Source of the DNA: Prosthecochloris sp.
GTDB taxonomy: Bacteria > Bacteroidota > Chlorobiia > Chlorobiales > Chlorobiaceae
Direction of reading: 5' to 3'
Length of the DNA stretch: 64,000 nucleotides
Assembly: GCA_015482705.2 (NCBI GenBank)
Contig: JADMLA020000040.1
Location: 247,803 to 311,802 of the forward strand
The translations under genes were made by a program, and so were the position numbers. Of the stretch, positions 53,534 to 60,334 are shown piece after piece. The notes beneath the pieces were generated by a model that saw only the letters and a program-made list of their open reading frames with translations, ran no database searches and was not told the DNA's origin. Every line of letters starts with the position of its first letter. Position 1 is the stretch's first letter.

Positions 53534-53914
53534 ATGATGCAAAATCTAAATATTAAAAAGACAAGTACGCCATCGACACATGACTTGGCGGTCGTGGCAT
53601 TTGTCGCCGAAGGCGAATTAAGCGCTCGGCTTCAAAAATATACGTTTGCTGGACCTGGCTGGGTCGAAGCAAAAACACGGAAAGGGGTTATGCTTCGGAT
53701 ATACTGGGGCAAAGAAAACGGACTTCCGCCTTTTCAAGCTGAAGAAGAGGCAGCAAAAGTATTCGTGCGAGTAATCGAGCACGAATACGAAGGGAGAAGA
53801 ACTACAAAGGTTATCTTTTCGGACCGTCCATCGCCGGACGGCACATACTACGAAGAGATGGCGGAAGCAGCCGGGATCGCGCTGATTGAAAGCTCAATAG
53901 GAGCGTCGCTATGA
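53534..53914 (+). CDS. Uncharacterised 126-residue protein
   Basis: Starts at the ATGATG after GAGAGGGG; an upstream in-frame ATG at 53519 is possible but less well placed. Mixed alpha/beta product with KTRKGVMLRIYWGKENGLPPF and VIFSDRPSPDGTYYEEMAEAAG. The stop overlaps the start of the next gene (ATGA), so the two are translated together. No family recognised. Confidence 0.6.
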   Translation: MMQNLNIKKTSTPSTHDLAVVAFVAEGELSARLQKYTFAGPGWVEAKTRKGVMLRIYWGKENGLPPFQAEEEAAKVFVRVIEHEYEGRRTTKVIFSDRPSPDGTYYEEMAEAAGIALIESSIGASL

Positions 53915-54381
53915 AAAGTTTGAACGCAGAAACCGTGTTTCATACGTTGCGAAGGTATGAAACACGACTAAACCGGTTACTTCCGCCCGAGTGCATTGAT
54001 GATGTACTGCAAGAAATAAGAATAATCCTCTTGCAGTACGACGGCAAGGAAGCTTTTAGACAATCAGCCGTTGCCGTCCGGCGCCTTTTGCGCAATCTCG
54101 GATTTGCCCGCAAAAGCTGGCAAGTCGCCGAGTTCAGCGATGACGTACAACAAAAAAAATTGCTTTATCAGCAACTATCAGCATCACATCGAGAAATCGT
54201 AAAACACATAGAAAACCTCTATGTGAACCAAGGGCTCACAGCAAAGGAAGTCTGTGAGCATCTCGGTGTGAAATGGACACCTGAAATTGCGAAATTACTC
54301 TCCTTATCCTTCCCGAAGAGGATGGGCAAAGGAGGAAGAAGAAAAGGCGCAGGGCGGAAGAAAAAAAAGACCCTCGTATGA
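53911..54381 (+). CDS. Putative sigma-like or helix-turn-helix element protein
   Basis: 156 residues, overlapping the preceding stop by four bases. The middle part (ECIDDVLQEIRIILLQYDG) resembles a sigma-70 region-2-like helix, and the C-terminal part (ASHREIVKHIENLYVNQGLTAKEVCEHLGVKW) a helix-turn-helix. The tail is very basic (RMGKGGRRKGAGRKKKKTLV). It may be a late-gene regulator or a terminase-small-type DNA binder; not certain. Its stop codon lies inside a terminator hairpin. Confidence 0.5.
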   Translation: MKSLNAETVFHTLRRYETRLNRLLPPECIDDVLQEIRIILLQYDGKEAFRQSAVAVRRLLRNLGFARKSWQVAEFSDDVQQKKLLYQQLSASHREIVKHIENLYVNQGLTAKEVCEHLGVKWTPEIAKLLSLSFPKRMGKGGRRKGAGRKKKKTLV

Positions 54382-54392
54382 GGGTCTTTAAC
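54366..54392 (+). terminator. Terminator overlapping the stop codon of the preceding gene
   Basis: AAAGACCCTC and GAGGGTCTTT pair perfectly (10 bp) with loop GTAT; the TGA of the preceding gene lies at the loop and right arm. T-rich sequence follows. Ends the 52403-54381 operon. Confidence 0.8.
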
Positions 54393-54457
54393 TCTTAACC
54401 GGGAATCAGGTTTCCCCTATCCGGCTCCATTGCGGCGGGGAGTTATGCCGTCCGCTG

Positions 54458-54546
54458 GTACGATTATAAGACGAAGCGTAAAGCTTCGCAGAGAAACGAG
54501 TAAGTTTGTTTCAATTCTCAATGAGTACGATTATAATCTCGTTTCA
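54458..54546 (+). repeat. Paired GTACGATTATAA direct repeats
   Basis: The 12-base sequence GTACGATTATAA occurs at 54458-54469 and 54535-54546, 77 bases apart. Between them lies a small GAAGC/GCTTC hairpin (about 54474-54489). They precede the gene at 54580 and may be regulator-binding sites. Confidence 0.5.
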
Positions 54547-54579
54547 GGAGTAATTTACAACTTTTTTTATTTTCTCAAT

Positions 54580-54885
54580 ATGGAAAAAGTAGAATTCAAA
54601 GTCGGCAACAAGCTTTATAGATATGAGCTTCCCCCCGTAACTTACGGGGCAGAGGTTATACTACAGGATTCAGATGGTAAGGAAAAGCTCAGGTACACCG
54701 GTGCCGGGGTTCGGTATTTCGTGCTTAACCCGGAAACCGGTGAGTGGAAACGAAAAAAAAGACCGGTCAACAAGCATATAAATAAACTCATGGGTCAGTG
54801 GTTACACCATGAGTTCATGAAAGACGTAGCGTTCAAATGGAAAAATTTGCAGTTGGAAAAAGATTCCCGTTCGAAAAATACCTGA
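54580..54885 (+). CDS. Uncharacterised 101-residue protein
   Basis: Start taken at ATG 54580 (MEKVEFKVGNKLYRYELPPV); the frame is open upstream but the extra residues look non-coding. Product is beta-rich at first (RYTGAGVRYFVLNPETGEWKRKKR), then helical (NKHINKLMGQWLHHEFMKD). It overlaps the next gene by 49 bases. Not recognised. Confidence 0.5.
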   Translation: MEKVEFKVGNKLYRYELPPVTYGAEVILQDSDGKEKLRYTGAGVRYFVLNPETGEWKRKKRPVNKHINKLMGQWLHHEFMKDVAFKWKNLQLEKDSRSKNT

Positions 54886-55343
54886 CCGGGCAGGAAATCA
54901 CTGTAGCGATACCAAACGAGGGATTTTTTGATGTTCTGGTATCATTACATGGTCTCGCAAAAAGCGAGATCAAAGCTTTCAGGACGGGAGAATTTCAAGT
55001 GTCCTTGTTCATAAGTAAAGATATTCCGTTTCTCATTTTTGATTTTAAAAGCGGATTTACCATCGATGTGTCTATTGATTATGAGAAAATCGCAGTAGAT
55101 GCCACAAACTGGTGTGACACACCAGGCAACGTAGTAAATCTCTACCTCGTTGATGCCAGCACAGGGATCTTGCATGTTATCAGGAGTGTCGGTGTGTCGT
55201 TTTCGCAGGAGCTCAAGACGGCCTGCAGAAAACAAGCTGGGCGAAGCGGGATTGAGAGAGAAATTGGCCTGCTGCTACAGCGATATTCTCAAGAAACTAT
55301 GATCCGGGATGCTGTTTCTACACAGGTTTTTCTTGCAAAATAA
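54837..55343 (+). CDS. Uncharacterised 168-residue protein
   Basis: Overlaps the end of the preceding gene in another frame. The product is alternating beta-strand-like (EITVAIPNEGFFDVLVSLHG, SLFISKDIPFLIFDFKSGFTIDVSID) with a helical C-terminus. No signal peptide or membrane helix. No family recognised; coupling with the preceding gene suggests a functional pair. Confidence 0.55.
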   Translation: MEKFAVGKRFPFEKYLTGQEITVAIPNEGFFDVLVSLHGLAKSEIKAFRTGEFQVSLFISKDIPFLIFDFKSGFTIDVSIDYEKIAVDATNWCDTPGNVVNLYLVDASTGILHVIRSVGVSFSQELKTACRKQAGRSGIEREIGLLLQRYSQETMIRDAVSTQVFLAK

Positions 55344-55352
55344 AGGGGCTAT

Positions 55353-55610
55353 ATGGTTAAAATCGTAACACAAAAAGAAGTGCTTGCACAATATGGCCTG
55401 AATAGGCAAACGCTCAGAGAATGGTGTAGAGGGTACAAGCAGATCAAAAACGGTATAAAATATGAGAATAGCCCCAAGCTCGAACAGGGTGTGAACGAGG
55501 AAGGAAAAGAAAGGGATTGGTTTAAGCTTGACCGAACCGTGGTTTTTACAGAGCAAGGCATTGCAAAAATAGAGATGCTGAACGAAAAACGCCTTGCTCG
55601 GAAACAGTAA
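55353..55610 (+). CDS. Small MerR-like helix-turn-helix protein
   Basis: 85 residues with a strong ribosome-binding site (AAAGGGG). The N-terminus reads as a MerR/excisionase-type winged helix: VTQKEVLAQYGLNRQTLREWCRGY. The rest is charged. On an integrative element such a protein could be an excisionase or regulator. It closes the small cluster begun at 54580. Confidence 0.6.
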   Translation: MVKIVTQKEVLAQYGLNRQTLREWCRGYKQIKNGIKYENSPKLEQGVNEEGKERDWFKLDRTVVFTEQGIAKIEMLNEKRLARKQ

Positions 55611-55739
55611 AAGAATGTGTCCGTTACATCGTCTTGCGTATCACCTATACTATAACTTCCAACACCCAAAAATCCACTCTTATCGCCACATCGTAAGGTT
55701 TTCATAGTGCCAGCGTAACAGTCCTCCAGTAAAGCCGTT

Positions 55740-55778
55740 ACGCCTCAATATGCGGATATTTTACGTATATTGAGGCGT
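55740..55778 (+). terminator. Hairpin after the MerR-like gene
   Basis: ACGCCTCAATAT and ATATTGAGGCGT pair over 12 bp around a 15-base loop, followed by TTCTGTTT. Reasonable terminator for the upstream cluster. Confidence 0.65.
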
Positions 55779-55816
55779 TTCTGTTTAGTGCAACATCAAA
55801 TGATTGGAGGTGAGCA

Positions 55817-56209
55817 ATGGCTGAAATAAAAGTAGGAGAAGAAGACAAAAAAAATTTAAAGACAGGTTGCGGATGCCTTACTGTTCTTCTTCTATTGTTC
55901 GGTATAGCTGTCTTCACCTGTCAGGACGATACACCTTGGCAGGAAAGAGATAGTTCAGTGGCGGCTTATGTTCACCTGAAGTATTATGTCAAAGAGCAAT
56001 TGAAATCTCCTGGTACTGCAAAATTTGCTGACGCATGGAGTGGAGGGTATACTGTCCAGGACATTGGTGATCAGAAATACCGAATAGTATCATGGGTTGA
56101 TGCGCAAAACTCATTCGGTGCATTGATAAGAATGTACTTCTATGGAAAGGTCCAGCAAACGGCGGAAGATGAATGGGAGGTGCTTGAGTTTGAATGGAGG
56201 CCTGATTGA
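55817..56209 (+). CDS. Uncharacterised single-pass membrane protein
   Basis: 130 residues with a good ribosome-binding site (GGAGGTGAG). One transmembrane segment near the N-terminus (GCGCLTVLLLLFGIAVFTC) is followed by a soluble domain with AYVHLKYYVKEQLKSPGTAKFADAW and YRIVSWVDAQNSFGALIRMYFYGKV. The KSPGTAKF region resembles small phage or host proteins of unknown role. No function assigned. Confidence 0.6.
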   Translation: MAEIKVGEEDKKNLKTGCGCLTVLLLLFGIAVFTCQDDTPWQERDSSVAAYVHLKYYVKEQLKSPGTAKFADAWSGGYTVQDIGDQKYRIVSWVDAQNSFGALIRMYFYGKVQQTAEDEWEVLEFEWRPD

Positions 56210-56260
56210 GCAGAGGGTGAGCAAAAACGGAAGCAATATGATGAAAAATCCTATACGATT

Positions 56261-56542
56261 ATGAAGAAAAAAACTGGATTACGCTGGTATAGTTGGCTGT
56301 TCTTGGCATTTGTCGCTCTTCTTGTGATAGGTTCTTTGTTCACCGACCCGGAAGACGATACCGAGAAAGTTTCTATTGCGGATTATCCTGTATTTAATGA
56401 GGGTGATCGAGTAGATGTTTCATGTTTGTTTTTGTTCGGCCTCCTGTCTTGTTCCAAGCTCATCCGGTTTAGCAGGCATGTTCAAGGGTATTCTTTTGCG
56501 GAAAATGCGATCGTAATGAAAACGAAGAGTCTCAGTCGTTAA
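56261..56542 (+). CDS. Truncated membrane-anchored protein reading into an opposite gene
   Basis: The first 50 or so codons look coding: a transmembrane helix (WYSWLFLAFVALLVIGSLF) and DPEDDTEKVSIADYPVFNEGDRV. After about 56415 the frame runs antisense to the convergent gene at 56420-56977 and the residues lose protein character. The gene may have lost its 3' part by a deletion or insertion. An 8-codon frame (ATGATG at 56238) overlaps its start. Confidence 0.4.
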   Translation: MKKKTGLRWYSWLFLAFVALLVIGSLFTDPEDDTEKVSIADYPVFNEGDRVDVSCLFLFGLLSCSKLIRFSRHVQGYSFAENAIVMKTKSLSR

Positions 56543-56977
56543 GTCCTGATTCCTCGCCATCATGTTTTGAATGTACCGAATGTGCACCGTAAGTGTATTT
56601 AGTTGCTCGAGAATCTGTTCCCGTTTCTCAGTTTCGTTCGCTGAGAGGCTGTTCACTTGGTCTGCAAGTTCTATTACTGGCTCAATAATATTCTTTATCC
56701 AAACCTCGGTAAACAGAGGAAAATATAGAAGAAAGTGAGGACGAGCATCGTAGGTTGACTTTTCCACTCCGTCGAAGCCTTCCTCAATCTTGGCATTATC
56801 TTCAAACATTATACCTTTTATGATCAAGCCTATTGATTGCGACGTCTCATTCATCACGATAAAAAGAGACTCAAGCTTTTCGCGGAGTAGCGTTTGGCGC
56901 GACCTGAGATGCAGAAACAACTGCGTTAGAGTGAAGATGAGTAGAGCCACCGCGGCACTTAGAATAGCTTTGTCCAT
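56420..56977 (-). CDS. Uncharacterised membrane-anchored helical protein
   Basis: 185 residues with an N-terminal transmembrane helix (ILSAAVALLIFTLTQLFLHL) and a long soluble helical part (QTLLREKLESLFIVMNETSQSIGLIIKG, then SANETEKREQILEQLNTLTVHIRYIQNMM). It lies opposite to the surrounding genes. No family recognised. Its position beside the repressor fits a lysogeny-expressed accessory gene. Confidence 0.6.
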   Translation of the reverse strand: MDKAILSAAVALLIFTLTQLFLHLRSRQTLLREKLESLFIVMNETSQSIGLIIKGIMFEDNAKIEEGFDGVEKSTYDARPHFLLYFPLFTEVWIKNIIEPVIELADQVNSLSANETEKREQILEQLNTLTVHIRYIQNMMARNQDLTTETLRFHYDRIFRKRIPLNMPAKPDELGTRQEAEQKQT

Positions 56978-57131
56978 ATGATTTCTTTTTTGCAGCCGAA
57001 GAGCTTGCCTTGTAGCGTTTTTTAAGAGCTTTGATAAAAAAATTACTATTCCTTTTTCGTAAAAGTGAATGAAAAAATTTCTTAGCCCGTTTGACAGGTT
57101 ATAACCATACAGTTGAAAATTTAAAGGTATT

Positions 57132-57926
57132 TTATCCTGTCTTCCGAATCACCCAGGTTACGACCCCTTGCGTTCGGAAGTCCATGCCTTTTTGTACTTC
57201 AATAGGCTCATAATTGTGATTTTCCGGCATGAGCTTGATATTTCCCCCATCGATCCACAGCCTTTTCACGGTTTGCTCGCCGTTGATCGAGGCAATAACA
57301 ATATTTTTGTTTATCGGCTCGACTGCTCGGTCTACAATCAGAATGTCACCTTCTTCTATCCCGGCTCCGATCATCGAATCGCCTGTTGCCCTGACTGCAT
57401 AAGTTTTTGAAGGATGGTTGATCATGTGTCTGGGCAAGTCAAGGCTTTCCTCAACCGGGCATGTTGAATCTGTAGCTGGTCCGGCTGCTATGGCGTGCGA
57501 GTAGACAGGTATACTCGCAGTTTTCGTTGAGTATTTTTCCGGTCCTTCAGCTACCATGCCAAATGTTTCTTCTTTTTTGCCTCCGATATTGATCAGACCC
57601 CGATCAAAAAGCAGCTGGATTTTTCGAGCTTCCTGCTTCAACACATCGTCATTTTCAATATCCATTTCACTTGCCTCATGTATTTCGTGCACAAACATTC
57701 TGCCTTTTCCTGTTAAATACCAATGTGCATTAACACCGAGACTAAGTAATTCTACTACAAGCGTTTCGGGTTTTCGCTTACTTTCTCCCTCATTTGTTGT
57801 CGGGAAAAATTTGCTGTAATCCTGCGGATAAACACCAAGCTTTTCCGCCATCTCGCCCTTTCCTAAGCTTAGAGCATTACGAATTTCTTCCAAGCGTAGA
57901 GAAATTTTTTTGTCTCTGCTAAGCAT
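57132..57926 (-). CDS. Phage repressor, XRE-HTH plus S24 peptidase (CI/LexA type)
   Basis: 264 residues from ATG 57926. The N-terminal helix-turn-helix (RLEEIRNALSLGKGEMAEKLGVYPQDYSKFF) joins a C-terminal S24 domain with the nucleophile in GDSM (Ser 184), the general-base lysine in VKRLWIDGG (Lys 221) and an Ala-Gly cleavage site (IAAGPA, 148-149). Such repressors hold a prophage silent and self-cleave when RecA is activated by DNA damage. Divergent from the early-type operon at 58008. Confidence 0.9.
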   Translation of the reverse strand: MLSRDKKISLRLEEIRNALSLGKGEMAEKLGVYPQDYSKFFPTTNEGESKRKPETLVVELLSLGVNAHWYLTGKGRMFVHEIHEASEMDIENDDVLKQEARKIQLLFDRGLINIGGKKEETFGMVAEGPEKYSTKTASIPVYSHAIAAGPATDSTCPVEESLDLPRHMINHPSKTYAVRATGDSMIGAGIEEGDILIVDRAVEPINKNIVIASINGEQTVKRLWIDGGNIKLMPENHNYEPIEVQKGMDFRTQGVVTWVIRKTG

Positions 57927-57952
57927 AATTGCTTTGAATTTTAAGTTGTATG

Positions 57953-57987
57953 ACTTACTTTTTAGATGTGACAACAAAAAAGCAAGT
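57953..57987. promoter_or_regulatory. Operator candidate between repressor and early genes
   Basis: ACTTACTTTTT (57953-57963) and AAAAAGCAAGT (57977-57987) form an inverted repeat with 10 of 11 bases matching, spaced by 13 bases. It is centred in the 81-base gap between the repressor start and the divergent early gene, the classic site for repressor binding. -10/-35 elements were not resolved. Confidence 0.5.
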
Positions 57988-58007
57988 AAACAAACGAATA
58001 TAGTGAC

Positions 58008-58256
58008 ATGTCAATGACAAAGAAAATTGACAACAGAAAGTTCAGTGGCATCTATGACGAGATCGTCAAGATGCTCGATCCGGACGGCAAAAGGGGGCTC
58101 ACGGCCCGAGCTGTCCGAGATCAGTATTACCGGGGTAAGATCGAAATACTGAATGCTCACAAGTGCGCAGTAAAGCGCCGAATCGCTGAAAAGAGACGGG
58201 ACGAGGCAGAGAGCAAGAAAATAACTGAGAGCGTAAAGGAGATGATCGAATCATGA
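58008..58256 (+). CDS. Small early element protein, possible Cro-position gene
   Basis: 82 residues, first gene rightward of the repressor. Lysine/arginine-rich with a helical C-terminus (AVKRRIAEKRRDEAESKKITESVKEMIES). A DNA-binding role is suggested by position (where Cro or CII lie in phages) and charge, but no HTH is evident. No clear ribosome-binding site. Its stop overlaps the next start (ATGA). Confidence 0.55.
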   Translation: MSMTKKIDNRKFSGIYDEIVKMLDPDGKRGLTARAVRDQYYRGKIEILNAHKCAVKRRIAEKRRDEAESKKITESVKEMIES

Positions 58257-58495
58257 ACACAAGCACAAGCAATGCGGAGAAGCCATTTCGCTATTACCGC
58301 CTGCCGGAGATCATCGGGGACCGCAAGAACGGCATCCCTGCGATCATACCAATCTGTAAAGCAGCTTGGTACAAAGGTATCAAAGCTGGCCGGTACCCCA
58401 AGCCGGTCAAGCTGTCGGAACGGACGTCGGCCTGGCGGTCGACGGACATTGACGCGCTGGTGAAACGGTTGTCAGAGGGTGCAGAGCAACAATAA
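58253..58495 (+). CDS. AlpA-family HTH regulator
   Basis: 80 residues with the AlpA/excisionase-type pattern: YYRLPEIIGDRKNGIPAIIPICKAAWYKGIKAGRYPKPVKLSERTSAWRSTDIDALVKRL. AlpA proteins activate excision genes on integrative elements. It overlaps the preceding gene by four bases. Confidence 0.85.
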   Translation: MNTSTSNAEKPFRYYRLPEIIGDRKNGIPAIIPICKAAWYKGIKAGRYPKPVKLSERTSAWRSTDIDALVKRLSEGAEQQ

Positions 58496-58515
58496 AAAAA
58501 GCAAATGGGGGGATT

Positions 58516-58698
58516 ATGAAATACGCATGTGTACAACGGTACTTTGGCACGGGCCAAGTCAAAGCATTTGTAACCGAGGCAAAGGGGGAATATGCATCGG
58601 ATTATACAAAATCACTCGATAGTTATGACGAATACTGTGATGTATTTGACACAAGAGAAGAGGCTTTACAATGTGAGCGTGAATCTCGGGAGGCTTAG
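58516..58698 (+). CDS. Uncharacterised 60-residue protein
   Basis: Ribosome-binding site GGGGG precedes the ATG. The product (MKYACVQRYFGTGQVKAFV...) has a short beta/alpha look and ends in a charged helix (EEALQCERESREA). Not recognised. Part of the early-type operon by spacing. Confidence 0.45.
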   Translation: MKYACVQRYFGTGQVKAFVTEAKGEYASDYTKSLDSYDEYCDVFDTREEALQCERESREA

Positions 58699-58700
58699 CC

Positions 58701-58916
58701 ATGCTACTTGCAAACATCATTGAGGAGAACCGGACGCTGCGTTTGGTCAATGCGCGACATGCAGAGTTGCTCGACCTGGAACGGGCGCGGAATCGGGTGC
58801 TGACCCGTAACCTCGACGAACTCACGGTCAAGTTCATACAGGCACAGGGGCTCTTGAACGATACGTCGAGTATTGTCGTGCATGAAAGCGACTATAGCGA
58901 GGGGGTGACGGCATGA
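58701..58916 (+). CDS. Uncharacterised 71-residue helical protein
   Basis: Starts two bases after the preceding stop. A coiled-coil-like helix dominates (IIEENRTLRLVNARHAELLDLERARNRVLTRNLDELTVKF). The end overlaps the next gene by four bases (ATGA). No family known. Confidence 0.5.
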   Translation: MLLANIIEENRTLRLVNARHAELLDLERARNRVLTRNLDELTVKFIQAQGLLNDTSSIVVHESDYSEGVTA

Positions 58917-59203
58917 AAGAAGCAAGGTATACGCCTGGTTCATGGAAAGTTATTCCGCCAAGCGAAGAACACCCAAGCAGAGCTATGGTAAGTAGTGCAT
59001 TAGGTGTGGATATTTATAACGCGCCGTTGACAGCCGAAACAGAAGCAAATGCCAACCTCATTGCTGCTGCCCCAGAAATGGAAAAGCTTCTTTTTGATCT
59101 TATAAACATAGACGAAGCAGATCCCGTGGTTGGGATAAAGAGAGTGCTTTTGATCGGGTTAAAGGCTTATGCTCTTTTAGGAAGAATACGAGGTGAGACA
59201 TGA
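58913..59203 (+). CDS. Phage-type conserved small protein
   Basis: 96 residues. Contains the phrase ANANLIAAAPEMEKLL, typical of a widespread phage family of unknown function in which A-N-A-x-L-I-A-A-A-P-E recurs. The N-terminus (YTPGSWKVIPPS) also fits this family. Overlaps both neighbours by four bases. Confidence 0.65.
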   Translation: MKEARYTPGSWKVIPPSEEHPSRAMVSSALGVDIYNAPLTAETEANANLIAAAPEMEKLLFDLINIDEADPVVGIKRVLLIGLKAYALLGRIRGET

Positions 59204-59388
59204 AAGGGCTGATGCTGATCGCTTTTCTGGCGGTTTGGGTAATCGCAAGAGCCTGCGGTGTGCCGGATTTGGGAGCGGCAATATTCGGAGCACTCGGAGC
59301 GGTCGTGATTACAAGCGCTGCAGAATTGGTAAGGGTGAAAACAAACCCGAGGAACAATAAAAAAGCCCCGCCTGTCCGCGGGACCTAA
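59200..59388 (+). CDS. Small two-helix membrane protein
   Basis: 62 residues with two hydrophobic helices (LMLIAFLAVWVIARAC and AAIFGALGAVVITSAAELV) and a polar, basic tail. Could be a membrane-inserted phage peptide; function unknown. A GC-rich hairpin (CCCGC/GCGGG) covers its last codons. Confidence 0.5.
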   Translation: MKGLMLIAFLAVWVIARACGVPDLGAAIFGALGAVVITSAAELVRVKTNPRNNKKAPPVRGT

Positions 59389-59417
59389 TTGAGAACACAA
59401 AACAATATACAAACATC

Positions 59418-59618
59418 ATGGAGACAACAGAAATAATTAATGGTTGTGGCCACAAGATTTCGTGGGACTTGACTGGTGAGGTTTTGGGCCGTATACGCGA
59501 GGGGCTTACTGAAGAGGTCGCGGAAGGTTACGACGAGGCAGACGACAAGTTTCTTGCCACTGCAACAGTTATGCACGGAGAAATTATACATATCGCAAAT
59601 CCAGAAACAGGAGAATAA
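59418..59618 (+). CDS. Uncharacterised 66-residue acidic protein
   Basis: METTEIINGCGHKISWDLTG start and a C-terminal acidic part with DEADDKFLATATVMHGEIIH. Lies 29 bases after the preceding gene and one base before the next start. No recognised family; the coupled position is the main support. Confidence 0.4.
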   Translation: METTEIINGCGHKISWDLTGEVLGRIREGLTEEVAEGYDEADDKFLATATVMHGEIIHIANPETGE

Positions 59619-59619
59619 C

Positions 59620-60333
59620 ATGTCAAAACAAATACAGAAATATGGAGCGGACGATCAGATTTTGTCAAAGGTGTTGCTCAGGGGTGATTTGAGTAGCCTC
59701 AATGACAATGAGAAGTATGCGTATGCCATGTCATATGCGAAAGCGGTGGGTCTTAATCCGGCGACAATGCCGTTCCAGATTCTCAAGTTGCAAGGTAAGG
59801 AGCGGTTGTACGCTGACAAAGGCACGGCTGAGCTACTGAGAGCGTCTCGCGGACTCTCGTTCGGTAAACCTGAATACTCGCAAATGGATGGGGATGTCTT
59901 GAGCGTGACAATAAGCATCACGGACGGCACGCGAACCGATTACGAAGAAGGGGCGGTGTACGTGGGCGGTTTGCAGGGCGAGGCGCTGGCGAACGCGAGA
60001 ATGAAGGCGTTGACGAAGGCTAAGCGTCGGGCGACGCTATCGTTCTGCGGTCTCGGGATGCTCGACGAAACGGAGGTCGAGACCATTGCCAGAGCCGAGA
60101 CCACACCGGTGCCGGCCGAACCGGCGGGACGTTGTTCGGAGGCGCAGATCGCGACGATCCGCAAGATGTACCGTTCCCACGTCATTACAGACGGCGAACG
60201 GGAGAGCATCGAGGCGAGGTATGCCAGAGGTGCGCTCAAAGGCGCGAAGACGATCGACTGGCTCAAGGAAGAGATCGAGAACCGTAAAGAAGTTGAGCGG
60301 ACACAGCAGGCAAATTCAGGAGAACCGGTTTAA
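59620..60333 (+). CDS. Phage protein, distantly RecT-like recombination family
   Basis: 237 residues from ATG 59620 with an AGGAG site. The core (KYAYAMSYAKAVGLNPATMPFQILKLQGKERLYADKGTAELL) has the K-x-L-G-L-N-P...G-K...L-x-x-D pattern seen in RecT-type annealases. The part GLQGEALANARMKALTKAKRRATLSFCGLGMLDETE marks a known phage family without a settled function. The C-terminus (RCSEAQIATIRKMYRSHV) is helical. It probably acts in element DNA replication or recombination. Confidence 0.6.
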   Translation: MSKQIQKYGADDQILSKVLLRGDLSSLNDNEKYAYAMSYAKAVGLNPATMPFQILKLQGKERLYADKGTAELLRASRGLSFGKPEYSQMDGDVLSVTISITDGTRTDYEEGAVYVGGLQGEALANARMKALTKAKRRATLSFCGLGMLDETEVETIARAETTPVPAEPAGRCSEAQIATIRKMYRSHVITDGERESIEARYARGALKGAKTIDWLKEEIENRKEVERTQQANSGEPV

Positions 60334-60334
60334 A

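Noticed and set aside
60086..60334. Upstream extension of the DUF5131 gene
   Set aside because: The extra 83 residues are Arg/Ser-rich and lie in another frame of the preceding gene; homologues start at MGDKSKIEW.
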